Shown here piece by piece: positions 26,729 through 35,824 of a stretch of 64,000 bases of DNA. Position 1 is the first letter of the stretch, and the number at the start of each line of letters is the position of its first letter. Position numbers and translations under genes: made by a program. The notes under the pieces are model-generated. The model saw nothing but the letters and a program-made list of their open reading frames with translations. It had not been told where the DNA came from and did not search any database. Where the stretch lies: positions 23,654 to 87,653 of the forward strand of contig NZ_JAIUHG010000029.1 of assembly GCF_020164955.1 (NCBI RefSeq), given 5' to 3'. This DNA is from Mesorhizobium sp. CA8. GTDB taxonomy: Bacteria > Pseudomonadota > Alphaproteobacteria > Rhizobiales > Rhizobiaceae.

Positions 26729-27562
26729 ATGACGAGAGACGTGATCGTGGTAATCGGCGCCGGAGGAATCGGGCAGGCGATCGCGCGGCGGCAGGGTTTC
26801 GGCAAGACGATCCTGCTAGCCGACTGGAACGAAGAGACGCTCGCGAAGGCGGCGGCAGATCTGGACGGCGCCAGCTATGCGGTGGTGGCCCAGAAGGTCG
26901 ACGTTACCTCGCGCTCGTCGGTGCAGGCACTGGCGGAAGCCGCCGCGGCGCTGGGTCCGGTCATGCAGGTGGTAAACACGGCAGGCCTGTCGCCCAACAT
27001 GGCCCCGGTCGAGAAGCTGCTCGAAGTTGATCTCTACGGCTCAGCCCTGGTGTTCGAGGAGTTCGGCCAGGTCATCACCAACGGCGGCGCCGGCCTCATC
27101 ATCTCCAGCATGGCCGGCCACATGATGCGCCAACTACCTGAAGAAGACGAGAAGCAACTCGCCCACGCGCCCGCGGATGAGCTGCTCGCATTGCCCTGCG
27201 TGCAGGCCGACGCCATTCCCAATACGCTGGTCGCCTATATGGTCGCGAAGCGCGCCAATTTCCTGCGCGTGCAGGCCGAGGCGATGCGCTGGGGCCAGCG
27301 TGGCGCGCGCGTCAACGCGATGAGCCCTGGAATCATCGTTACGCCGCTGGCGGCGCATGAGCTGAACTCCGAGATCGGCGACATCTATCGCGCGATGGTC
27401 GAGGCTTCGCCGTCGAAGCGGATGGCGCCGCCCGACGAGATCGCCGTCGCGGCGAGCTTCCTGCTCGGTCCCGATGCCGGCTTCATCACCGGCAGCGATC
27501 TTCTCATCGATGGCGGTGTCATCGCGGCGATGCGCGCCGGCAAGCTGCCGACGCCGGGCTGA
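26729..27562 (+). CDS. SDR-family oxidoreductase
   Basis: A 277-residue short-chain dehydrogenase. The cofactor loop reads GAGGIGQAIARR, an atypical form of TGxxxGIG, and the active site YMVAKRAN supplies Tyr and Lys. SPGIIVTPL and the C-terminal GSDLLIDGG are family landmarks. It leads a run of aldo-keto reductase genes and has a frameshifted paralogue at 29823-30649, so it is one arm of a duplicated module. Confidence 0.88.
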   Translation: MTRDVIVVIGAGGIGQAIARRQGFGKTILLADWNEETLAKAAADLDGASYAVVAQKVDVTSRSSVQALAEAAAALGPVMQVVNTAGLSPNMAPVEKLLEVDLYGSALVFEEFGQVITNGGAGLIISSMAGHMMRQLPEEDEKQLAHAPADELLALPCVQADAIPNTLVAYMVAKRANFLRVQAEAMRWGQRGARVNAMSPGIIVTPLAAHELNSEIGDIYRAMVEASPSKRMAPPDEIAVAASFLLGPDAGFITGSDLLIDGGVIAAMRAGKLPTPG

Positions 27563-27604
27563 ACGCCCTTCCTTCTTCTAAAACGATCGAAAAGGATTGA
27601 ACCC

Positions 27605-28594
27605 ATGAAACAGCGCATGCTTGGAAGCCTCCCCGTGAGCGAGATCGGCTACGGCACGATGAGCTTCGCCTCAACCTACGGAGCTTCACCCGACCGCTCC
27701 GAAGCGATCCGCGTCATCCGCGGAGCGCACGATCTCGGCGTCACCCTTTTCGACACGGCGGAGGCCTATGGCCCCTGGACCAATGAGGAGTTCGTCGGCG
27801 AGGCGCTGCGGCCGTTCCGCGACCAGGTTGTGATCGCGACCAAGTTCGGCTTCAACATCGATCCTGCCACCGGCGAACGGCGGAGCGGCGTCAACAGCCG
27901 CCCCGATCACGTGCGCCAGGTCGTCGACGCCAGCCTGAAGCGCCTCGGCATCGAGACGATCGACCTGCTCTACCAGCATCGCGTCGATCCGGCCGTGCCG
28001 ATCGAGGACGTCGCCGGCGTGGTGCGCGACTTGATTGCGGCGGGCAAGGTCAGGCATTTCGGCATGTCAGAAGCCGCGGCTGCCACGATCCGGCGCGCGC
28101 ACGCGGTGCAGCCGGTAACCGCGATCCAGAGCGAATATTCGCTGTGGACGCGTGAGCCTGAAGCCGAAGTGCTGCCGCTGTGTGCCAAGCTTGGCATCGG
28201 CTTTGTGCCGTGGAGCCCGCTCGGAGCCGGCTACCTCACCGGCAAGGTCGATGCGTCGACGCCGATCGAGAGCAGCGACTTCCGGGCCGCGTCGCCGCGC
28301 TTCACCACCGAGGCCCGCGCCGCCAACCAGGCGCTGATCGAACTCCTCAAGCGCATTGCTGCGGACAAGAAGGCGACTCCGGCCCAGATCGCGCTCGCCT
28401 GGCTGCTCGCCCGCGCGCCGTTCATCGTGCCGATCTTCGGAACGCGTCGGCTCGATCGCGTCGAGGAGAATCTAGGTGCGGCCAACGTCGTGCTGACGCC
28501 AGCGGACCTCGGCGAGATCGAGACCGCGATCGGCAAGATCGAGATCAAGGGCGAGCGGCTCCCGGCGGAGATCCTGAAGCTCTCCTATCGTTAA
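27605..28594 (+). CDS. Aldo/keto reductase (first copy)
   Basis: A 329-residue NADPH-dependent reductase with a TIM-barrel fold. The catalytic tetrad is visible as FDTAEAYGPW (Asp, Tyr), ATKFGFN (Lys) and LYQHRVDP (His). Cofactor-binding segments include PIFGTRRLDRVEENL. It is closely related to the copy at 28810-29823. Its natural substrate is unknown; relatives reduce aldehydes and quinones. Confidence 0.92.
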   Translation: MKQRMLGSLPVSEIGYGTMSFASTYGASPDRSEAIRVIRGAHDLGVTLFDTAEAYGPWTNEEFVGEALRPFRDQVVIATKFGFNIDPATGERRSGVNSRPDHVRQVVDASLKRLGIETIDLLYQHRVDPAVPIEDVAGVVRDLIAAGKVRHFGMSEAAAATIRRAHAVQPVTAIQSEYSLWTREPEAEVLPLCAKLGIGFVPWSPLGAGYLTGKVDASTPIESSDFRAASPRFTTEARAANQALIELLKRIAADKKATPAQIALAWLLARAPFIVPIFGTRRLDRVEENLGAANVVLTPADLGEIETAIGKIEIKGERLPAEILKLSYR

Positions 28595-28608
28595 GGGGAG
28601 CTTACCCG

Positions 28609-28791
28609 ATGAAAACGCGCGAACTCGGCCACAGCGGCCTTACCGTCTCCGCTCTTGCCCTCGGCTGCATGGGCATGAGCATCAACTACGGCGCGCCGCG
28701 CGACAAGGTGGAGATGATCCGCCCCGTCCGCCTCGTCACCAAGTCGGAGGTCGGCATCGGCGAGAGGTTCGGCGTTCATGGCGCCCGCTGA
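28609..28791 (+). pseudogene. Truncated aldo/keto reductase fragment
   Basis: A 60-residue frame with a good ribosome binding site (AAGGGGAG) begins like an aldo/keto reductase (LGHSGLTVSALALGCMGM, INYGAPRDKVEMI). It then jumps to RLVTKSEVGIGERFG, skipping the catalytic Asp/Tyr region. It is evidently an internal deletion between the two intact copies. Confidence 0.75.
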
Positions 28792-28809
28792 ACATCAAAG
28801 GAGTAGATC

Positions 28810-29823
28810 ATGAAACAAAGAATGCTTGGGAAGCTCGCCGTCAGCGAGATCGGCTTCGGCTGCATGGGCCTCGACTTCAGCTATGGCCATCGCGTCAGCC
28901 GCGAAGAAGGGATCACGCTCATTCGCCAGGCGGCGGAGCGCGGCGTCACCTTCTTCGACACCGCTGAGATCTACGGCCCCTTCACCAACGAAGAGCTGGT
29001 CGGCGAAGCGCTTCGGCCCATCCGCGACCAGGTCGTGATCGCCACCAAGTTCGGCTTCGACATCGATCCCGACACCGGAGAGAATCGCGGCGTATCGAGC
29101 CGGCCGGAGCACATCCGCGGCCATGTCGAGCGCTCGCTCAAGCGCCTCGGCGTGGAAACCGTGGATCTCATCTACCAGCATCGCGTCGACCCCACCGTTC
29201 CGATCGAAGACGTCGCTGGCGTCGTTCGCGACCTGATCACGGAGGGCAAGGCGAAGGGTTTCGGCCTGTCCGAGCCCGGCGTGCAGACGCTGCGCCGTGC
29301 GCACGGCGTGCAGCCCGTCACCGCCGTCCAGAACGAATATTCGCTGTGGTGGCGGGCGCCGGAAACCAACGGCATCCTGGCCACCTGCGACGAGCTCAGC
29401 ATCGGCTTCGTGCCCTACAGCCCGCTCGGCAAGGGGTTCCTGACCGGCACGATGCGCGCAGACACCAAACTCGACAAGAGCGACTTTCGCGCGGCGATCC
29501 CACGCTTCCAGCCAGAGGCGCTCGCCAAGAACCAAGCGTTCGTGGACCTGCTGAAGCGTATTGCGGCGGCAAGAGGCGCCACCCCGGCGCAGATCGCGCT
29601 CGCCTGGCTGCTGGCCCAACATCCCTACATCGTGCCGATCCCCGGCACCACCAAGCTGCACCGGCTGGAAGAAAATCTGGGCGCCGCCGATATCGAACTG
29701 ACCGCGGGCGATCTCGCAGAGATCAAGTCGGCGCTTGCCGGTCTAGAAGTCGAAGGCGACCGCTATACGCCCGCGGGCAATGCGATGGCCGGCGTGGAAG
29801 CCCCCACGAAGGAGATTGTCTGA
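28810..29823 (+). CDS. Aldo/keto reductase (second copy)
   Basis: A 337-residue reductase with the same tetrad as the first copy: FFDTAEIYGPF, ATKFGFDID and IYQHRVDPTVP, plus PIPGTTKLHRLEENLG for cofactor binding. The two copies share most of their sequence, so this is a tandem duplication with the truncated fragment in between. Its stop overlaps the start of the downstream SDR gene. Confidence 0.92.
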   Translation: MKQRMLGKLAVSEIGFGCMGLDFSYGHRVSREEGITLIRQAAERGVTFFDTAEIYGPFTNEELVGEALRPIRDQVVIATKFGFDIDPDTGENRGVSSRPEHIRGHVERSLKRLGVETVDLIYQHRVDPTVPIEDVAGVVRDLITEGKAKGFGLSEPGVQTLRRAHGVQPVTAVQNEYSLWWRAPETNGILATCDELSIGFVPYSPLGKGFLTGTMRADTKLDKSDFRAAIPRFQPEALAKNQAFVDLLKRIAAARGATPAQIALAWLLAQHPYIVPIPGTTKLHRLEENLGAADIELTAGDLAEIKSALAGLEVEGDRYTPAGNAMAGVEAPTKEIV

Positions 29824-30649
29824 TGTCACAGGTTGTCGTCGTCGTGGGAGCCGGTTCCATCGGCCAGGCAGTCGCCCGACGGGTAAGCGTGGGCAAGACG
29901 GTGCTGCTCGCCGACCTGCGCCCGGAAAATGCGGAGGCCGCTGCCAAGGCGCTGAGCGATGCTGGCTACGATGCCCGCACAACCACCGTCGATGTTTCTT
30001 CGCGTGGATCGGTCGAGGCGCTGGTCGCATACGCGGCCGCACTAGGCGAGGTCACCGGCCTCATCCAGGCCGAGGGCGTCTCGCCCTCGCAAGCACCGAT
30101 CGAGGCGATCCTGGAGGTCGATCTCTACGGCACGGCGCTACTGCTGGAGGCGTTCGGAAATGTTGTCGCGAAGGGGGGCTCGGGCGTCGTGATCTCGTCT
30201 CAGTCCGGGCACCGCATGGCGCCGCTCACCATCGAGCAGAACCGGCAACTGGCGATCACCCCTGTCGACGAACTGCTCGACCTTCCGTTTCTCCAACGGG
30301 TCAGGTGCAGGATACGCTCCACGCCTATCAGCTTTCCAAGCGCGGCAATGGACTGCGCGTGCAGGCGGAAGCTGTGCGCTGGGGCCGACGCGGCGCCCGC
30401 ATCAACGCGATCAGCCCCGGCATCGTCATGACGCCGCTCGCCAAGGACGAACTGAACGATCCGCGTGGCGAAGGTTATCGCAAGATGATCGAGAGCTCGA
30501 TCGCGGGCCGCGCGGCCACGCCTGATGAGATCGCCAACGTTGCCGCCCTGCTGACGGGGACAGATGGCGCCTTCATCACCGGCAGCGACTTCCTGGTCGA
30601 CGGCGGGACCACGGCCGTCCACTGGTTCGGCGAAGCCAACCGGGGATAA
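29823..30649 (+). pseudogene. SDR-family oxidoreductase, frameshifted
   Basis: The first frame starts at the ATG overlapping the aldo/keto reductase stop and reads VVVVGAGSIGQAVARR through DELLDLPFLQ. At about 30290-30305 the protein continues in another frame as GQVQDTLHAYQLSKRGN, INAISPGIVMTPLA and GSDFLVDGGTT. Joined, the two halves equal a full paralogue of the SDR at 26729-27562. A single-base error in the sequence cannot be excluded. Confidence 0.8.
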
Positions 30650-30714
30650 TTCTCGATCAGTCCAGATTTCAATCCGTGGGCAAGGTCTTGCTCCGGCCAA
30701 AAGGCGAAAAGACC

Positions 30715-31307
30715 ATGATCGGAAAGCCAACGCGCGGCGAGTTCCATCGGCGGCAGATCCTGCGAGGGGCAGCTCTCGCCGCGCCTCGAGCTGGACTGTC
30801 CCAGCGGCCTCTGCGCAAGGGTCCGGTCGGGGCGCCGTGATCTTCCTTTCCAGATCCAGCAATACGCGGATGCTGGCGGGGGACCTGTCGCGCCGCTTCC
30901 ATCCCGATCTGGTCGAGATCCGCCCGCGTGATCCCTGGCCCGAGGACTACGAAGAGATGGTCGATTGGGCGACGCGCTGGCGCAACAGCGACCAGCTTCT
31001 GCCGCTGAAATGGACCCTCGACCTCGCGGATCGTGCCTTCATATTCCTGGGCTTCCCAATTTGGGGCGGGTCGCTGCCCGCGCCTATGCGAAGCTTCCTC
31101 GCGACCGCCAATCTTGCCGGCAAACCCGTGCTGCCGTTCATCACACACGGGGGCTTCGGCGCCGGCGACGCGATGGCCGAGGTTCGCCGCCTGATGCCCA
31201 ATGCCGCTTTTGCCGAACCTCTCATCCTGCAATGCGATCAGGAGCGCGCCAGCCTGAACGCATTGCGAGGCTGGCTGAGCGATGTAGCTGCCGCGATCCC
31301 GCGCTGA
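30715..31307 (+). pseudogene. Flavodoxin-family protein with Tat-type leader, frameshifted
   Basis: From the ATG at 30715 a frame reads MIGKPTRGEFHRRQILRGAA, a likely twin-arginine leader, but it stops at 30840. The flavodoxin body is in another frame: GAVIFLSRSSNTRML (FMN-phosphate loop), AFIFLGFPIWGGSLP and FITHGGFGAGDAM to the stop at 31307. Related flavodoxins carry exactly this leader in frame, so a one- or two-base shift near 30780-30830 separates them. It is either a fresh pseudogene or a sequencing error. Confidence 0.65.
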
Positions 31308-31473
31308 GAACGGCGAAATTCTCGTCTAGATCTTTCTCGATCCGGAGGGTTGCTCATCGTCCGCAGCGGTGAACTGCAATCGGGTGGCCTCTAGGATCGT
31401 CCAAACTCTATTTCGTGCTATTGACTGGACAATCTACGCTACAGTGCCCAAACCTATCCGACCTTATCCCCCG

Positions 31474-31709
31474 TCATTCCCACTCTATTGTTCCAAACCA
31501 AGGTAAGTCGTTGATCTAGCTGGGTTTTTTCTTGCCTGACGCGCGAAAAGCCGACCTCCAGGCCGTCAAAATCTTACGGTATTGATTTTAAAGGAGAAAT
31601 CGCACAAAAATATTTTGCGCGGTTTCGGCACCTATTGAGGTAGATCGCCTCTCGAAACTGATCTTCGGCTGCTTGGCGTCGCTCCAGAGCCCACCGAAAA
31701 GTACCGTCA
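31474..31709 (-). repeat. guaA-type attachment core plus about 235-bp arm, copy B
   Basis: The minus strand ends in TIEWE and a stop (31474-31491). The arm matches copy A at 25361-25591 over its length with scattered differences. It lies about 1 kb from the integrase remnant at 32690-33048. The rest of 31308-31837 holds no recognisable gene. Confidence 0.7.
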
Positions 31710-31837
31710 TCTCTCCCGTTTTCAGCCCGTCCGGTTTTGGACAAGCTTGGCGATAAGTTGACACCTCTCCAACGGATCTCAGGATCTTGGCGGAGCTGCG
31801 GTGGGGTTTGCCGGGCGGGCGAGTGGATTGTTGCGCA

Positions 31838-32449
31838 CTAACGCTTGCGCAATAAAACCGGTACGACGTGGTGAAAAGCGATTCCCTCATCGCGGTGTTC
31901 ACCTCCGGTAATCGCTGCAAACCATGCTGCCGCAGCGCCAAGCGCGGAGCCTGCAGCAGTCGCAAAGCTAAAAATGGCAGCTATGTGGGCTGAAAGCCGC
32001 ACCGTGCTTTCGTTGATTTGCGCGTCGGGGCGATTGACCACGGCGGCCGCGCCGTGCCCATCAATCATTGCCAAGAAAAACGCTGCTCCAAGTGTCGCTA
32101 GGGCCCAGACTGCGATGCCGTGTATGCCATCGCGGAATTCGCTTTCACTTTGGCTGCTATCTTCCCAGCGCGTGCGCATTCGTCCAGCTACATAACCGCC
32201 AGCTGCGGAACTTGCTATAGCAACGATAACTACCCACAGCCCGGCCACCAGCACATTCCAGGAAGCGCCACCGGTGGGAAGAGTCGGAGAACCCAGCGCC
32301 AAACCAGCGCTCGATCCGAATTGCAGAAGAACCACCGAAATGGCGCAAGCGATGACACCCCCGCCAAATATGCCTCCCCACTCAAGATAGGACGAGGTAG
32401 CCCCTTTTGGGGTCACTGCAGCGCTTTCCGTTGGGGCTATTTTGGCCAT
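31838..32449 (-). CDS. Multi-pass membrane protein of unknown function
   Basis: A 203-residue protein with four hydrophobic segments, near IFGGGVIACAISVVLLQFG, NVLVAGLWVVIVAIASSAAG, AVWALATLGAAFFLAM and IAAIFSFATAAGSALGAAAA, separated by charged loops. It resembles rhizobial membrane proteins loosely labelled PhnA-like, but no catalytic motif is visible. I chose the ATG at 32449 over a TTG at 32467. It follows a 24-codon membrane peptide gene on the same strand by 4 bp. Confidence 0.65.
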   Translation of the reverse strand: MAKIAPTESAAVTPKGATSSYLEWGGIFGGGVIACAISVVLLQFGSSAGLALGSPTLPTGGASWNVLVAGLWVVIVAIASSAAGGYVAGRMRTRWEDSSQSESEFRDGIHGIAVWALATLGAAFFLAMIDGHGAAAVVNRPDAQINESTVRLSAHIAAIFSFATAAGSALGAAAAWFAAITGGEHRDEGIAFHHVVPVLLRKR

Positions 32450-32453
32450 GATC

Positions 32454-32528
32454 TTACCGAAGTCCAAAAAATGATAGAATGAACAAAACGATCACGACGA
32501 GGCCAACAAGATAGATTATTCCGTTCAC
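32454..32528 (-). CDS. 24-residue single-helix membrane peptide
   Basis: A GTG at 32526-32528 is preceded by AGGAGGAGG at good spacing. The product is almost entirely one hydrophobic helix (IIYLVGLVVIVLFILSFFG) with a final Leu-Arg. Short one-helix proteins ending this way are common in rhizobia. It sits immediately upstream of the multi-pass membrane protein gene and may be translationally coupled to it. Confidence 0.55.
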   Translation of the reverse strand: MNGIIYLVGLVVIVLFILSFFGLR

Positions 32529-32689
32529 GGCATCCTCCTCCTGATTGCGGACCGAAACACAACGTGTCCGTGATGTTTTGGTTGCAAAGAGCCCGGCCCG
32601 GAAATCTGAACATTGACGATAATTGGAAATTCCGCCTGAGATCGGCATTCCCAATGATGTGCGCGTCTAAGCAGCAGCAAAGCTGATTC

Positions 32690-33048
32690 AATGCATCCGT
32701 TGCCCTGCTTCGACCGGAATGCATCGTCGGCAGGGTTGGCAACCTTCTCGCCGTGCAGGATCGCAATCCATAGATCTGCTTCAGAATGTTTCGCACGTGC
32801 ATAGCCATCGCCAGAGCCCCGCGGTCAACGATTTTGCCACAGTGGGTCCTTAGATCGTCCGGCCTGATTTCCATCAGAAGACGATTGCGCCATACCGGCA
32901 GAAGCTCGCGCTCAAAGACAGAACGTCGCATGGCTCGGGTGCTGTCGGCCATCGATGCGCTGGTCAGCCACTTCTCGCCGAATTCTGCGAAGCTCTTCGT
33001 TCCTTGATGCGGCGCTTCTCGCGCTGCTTCTCGATCGCACCGGTTCAC
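32690..33048 (-). pseudogene. P4-type tyrosine integrase remnant
   Basis: On the minus strand the frame contains SFAEFGEKWLTSASMADSTR, LPVWRNRLLMEIRPDDLR and VHVRNILKQIYG, the core-binding domain of P4-like integrases. It then shifts frame into AILHGEKVANPADDAF. An upstream shift also separates IEKQREKRRIKERR. The catalytic domain is missing. Its position about 1 kb from attachment-like copy B suggests that it once drove integration at guaA. Confidence 0.7.
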
Positions 33049-33285
33049 GTGCCCAAAATCAGTACGAAAAGAGGGCTCCTCGCAAAAGTCAAGGTGCCCT
33101 CACCGGCTCCTATCAATTCATTAGAGACAATGGTCTAAAAACCTTCCTGATTGCTACCGACGTCGGGGCATCTGAGTTCGAATTGGATGAAGCTACCGGA
33201 GCAGCATCGATCGCATTAAGATGGGCAATGCGGACGCGAGCGGCCACGGCGGGCACTTCTTCGTCGTTCCGGTTGGCAGGGCTGT

Positions 33286-34944
33286 TCAACCAGCCGCACT
33301 TGCGATGCCTTGGTTCTTCCGTCTGGCCAGCAAAGTCGTGAGCCAGTCCGGATCCATCTCCGGCACGGACGAAAGGAGCAGTTCTGTGTAGGCTGCGTGG
33401 GGCGGCGTCAGTATCTCGGTTTTTAAGCCCTGCTCCACTACCTTCCCCTGATGCATGACTACAACCTCGTCGGCAATCGCTCTTACCGTTGCGATATCGT
33501 GGGTGATGAAGATGTAGCTGATGCCGAGTTCGCGCTGCAGGCGCATCAGCAGCGTCAACATCTCTTCCTGTACAATCTGATCCAGTGCCGAGGTGACCTC
33601 GTCACAGATGATGAGCTCCGGATTTGCAGCCAGCGCCCGGGCTAGGCAGATTCGCTGCTTCTGCCCTCCGGACAATTCTCCGGGCAGCCTGTCGAGGAAA
33701 CCTTCATCCATCTCGATCATGTGCATGAGTTCAGCGATCCGCCGGTCGCGCTGCTGGCCTTTTAAGCCTAAATAGAATTCGAGCGGACGCGCGATTATCT
33801 CCTCGACAGTCTGGCGAGGGTTAAGCGCGCTGTCCGGCGACTGATAGATCATTTGGATGCGCCGCAGCAGGTCTTTCGAGCGTTCCTTCAGGGACAATGG
33901 GAGCGGCTTGGCATCAAATGAGATCGACCCGGATATGGCAGGCAGCAAGCCCGTGACAACACGGGCTAGCGTCGATTTCCCAGACCCCGATTCGCCCACC
34001 ACTGCCACGGTTCGGCCACGCGGAACCTTGATGGACACGTCAACCAGCACCTTAACCCTTCCGGCATACGCGGCGGTGACATTGTCGATCGACAGGATGT
34101 GATCGTGGGTCTGAATCTCCGGCTTGGCGAGCTTGCGCACGGCCCAGAGCGTGCGGGTGTATTCCTGGGCAGGTGCCGTCAGCATCTGCCGCGTGTCGGC
34201 CTCTTCGACGGTTTGCCCATGGCGCAGAACCATGATCCGGTCCGCCATCTGCGCCACGACTGCCAGATCGTGCGTCACGTAGATCGCTGCCGTGTTGAAA
34301 TCTTCAACAATCCTGCGGATCGAGGCCAGGACCTCGACTTGTGTCGTCACATCGAGCGCAGTGGTAGGCTCATCGAATACGATCAGGTCGGGTCGGCAAG
34401 CCATAGCCATGGCTGTCATGGCTCGCTGCAACTGGCCACCGGATACCTGGTGTGGATACCGGAAACCTATGCTCTCGGGTTCTGGAAGCTGGAGGCGTCG
34501 ATAAAGGTCAATAGCGTCGGAATTGGCCTTGTCTCGGCTGGCGATCCCGTGCGCAACTGCCGTTTCCACGGTCTGATCGAGAAGCCGGTGAGCCGGGTTG
34601 AACCAGGCGGCCGCGCTTTGCGCCACGTAGGCAATGCGGGAGCCCCGCAGCCGCCGCCGGCGGGCTTCGGTCATTGACAAAAGATCGACGCCGTCGAACA
34701 GCACCGAGCCTTGGGTAATACGGCATCCCGGCTTGGCATACCCCATTGCCGCAAGGCCGATAGTCGACTTCCCGGCGCCGGATTCACCGATTAGTCCGAG
34801 CACTTCTCCGCGTTTAAGCGAGAGATCCACGCCGCGCACGATCGGGTGCCACCGCTCATCGGAAAAGCCTTCAACATGGAGGTTCCGAACCTTGAGAAGA
34901 TCTGTTCCCTTTTCGCGCGCGGTGCCACTGCTATTTTTCATCAC
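33286..34944 (-). CDS. Peptide-type ABC transporter, fused double ATP-binding protein
   Basis: A 552-residue protein with two complete ABC domains. The first has GESGAGKST, VSGGQLQRA and IVFDEPTTALD; the second has GESGSGKST, LSGGQKQRI and ICDEVTSALD, where the Walker B Glu is retained. This is a DppD-DppF fusion of the dipeptide/opine/nickel class. Its start overlaps the stop of the permease gene. It completes the importer of catabolic cluster 1. Confidence 0.92.
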   Translation of the reverse strand: MMKNSSGTAREKGTDLLKVRNLHVEGFSDERWHPIVRGVDLSLKRGEVLGLIGESGAGKSTIGLAAMGYAKPGCRITQGSVLFDGVDLLSMTEARRRRLRGSRIAYVAQSAAAWFNPAHRLLDQTVETAVAHGIASRDKANSDAIDLYRRLQLPEPESIGFRYPHQVSGGQLQRAMTAMAMACRPDLIVFDEPTTALDVTTQVEVLASIRRIVEDFNTAAIYVTHDLAVVAQMADRIMVLRHGQTVEEADTRQMLTAPAQEYTRTLWAVRKLAKPEIQTHDHILSIDNVTAAYAGRVKVLVDVSIKVPRGRTVAVVGESGSGKSTLARVVTGLLPAISGSISFDAKPLPLSLKERSKDLLRRIQMIYQSPDSALNPRQTVEEIIARPLEFYLGLKGQQRDRRIAELMHMIEMDEGFLDRLPGELSGGQKQRICLARALAANPELIICDEVTSALDQIVQEEMLTLLMRLQRELGISYIFITHDIATVRAIADEVVVMHQGKVVEQGLKTEILTPPHAAYTELLLSSVPEMDPDWLTTLLARRKNQGIASAAG

Positions 34945-35824
34945 GCAGTCCGCTGGTCGAATGCAAAACCCAGTCGACGACGAAGTTCACCGCTACTGTG
35001 AGGAGGGCAATGGCCCCCGCCGGTAGCAGCGGCGTGACGTCGCCGTAGGTGATCAGCGTCGCGTTTTCCCGCACCATCGACCCCCAATCAGCCGATGGCG
35101 GCTGTATGCCGACGCCCAGGAACGACAGTGCTGCAATGGTCAGAAACACAAAACAAAATCGCAGACCAAATTCCGCTATGAGCGGCGGCAGAATGTTGGG
35201 GAGGATTTCCCTGCGCAGTATCCATGCGGGACCTTCGCCGCGCAATTGCGCGACCTCGACAAAATCCATCACCACTACGTTGAGCCCGACGGCTCGCGCC
35301 AAGCGGAACATCCGCGTTGAATCGAGCAGCGCTATGATCAAAACGAGGCTGGTGATCGACGAGCCGAATATCGAGAGCAGCATCAGCGCGAAAATCAGGC
35401 TTGGGATCGACATCAACACGTCCACCGCACGTGACAATAGCTGGTCTGGCCAGCCCCGGTACATTGCAGCCAGAAGGCCTAGCGTCACCCCCGCTGTAAA
35501 CGATATGGTTGTTGTGGCGAAGGCGATGCCGATCGTGTTGCGAGCCCCGTAGATCAGTCGAGTAAGCATGTCGCGACCGAGTTGGTCGGTCCCGAACATA
35601 AACTCGTGGCTCCACGGCGCGAATGCCTCGCTAAATACCTGCGTTTCTCGATACGGAGCGATCAGCGGCGCAAACAAGGCGACCAGAATGTAGCAGAGGG
35701 TTACACCCATACCAAACCAGGCACTGAGCGGGGCCTTCTTCAGCGCTATCCTCATGCGAGACCGGCGCGTGCGCTTTACCCTGGGCGCTCCGGTGGTCTG
35801 GATGACGGGCTCTGCGCTTGTCAT
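34931..35824 (-). CDS. Peptide-type ABC transporter permease (DppC-like)
   Basis: A 297-residue membrane protein with the N-terminal DppC helix (GVTLCYILVALFAPLIAPY), the family segment FGTDQLGRDMLTRLIYGAR and the ATPase coupling region FVEVAQLRGEGPAWILRREI. It overlaps both neighbours by a few bases, as expected for one transcription unit. Confidence 0.92.
   Translation of the reverse strand: MTSAEPVIQTTGAPRVKRTRRSRMRIALKKAPLSAWFGMGVTLCYILVALFAPLIAPYRETQVFSEAFAPWSHEFMFGTDQLGRDMLTRLIYGARNTIGIAFATTTISFTAGVTLGLLAAMYRGWPDQLLSRAVDVLMSIPSLIFALMLLSIFGSSITSLVLIIALLDSTRMFRLARAVGLNVVVMDFVEVAQLRGEGPAWILRREILPNILPPLIAEFGLRFCFVFLTIAALSFLGVGIQPPSADWGSMVRENATLITYGDVTPLLPAGAIALLTVAVNFVVDWVLHSTSGLRDEK

Noticed and set aside
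32570..32595. GGTTGCAAAGAGCC as a second IS6 terminal repeat
   Set aside because: The order of bases does not match the IS6 terminus, and no transposase sequence adjoins it.
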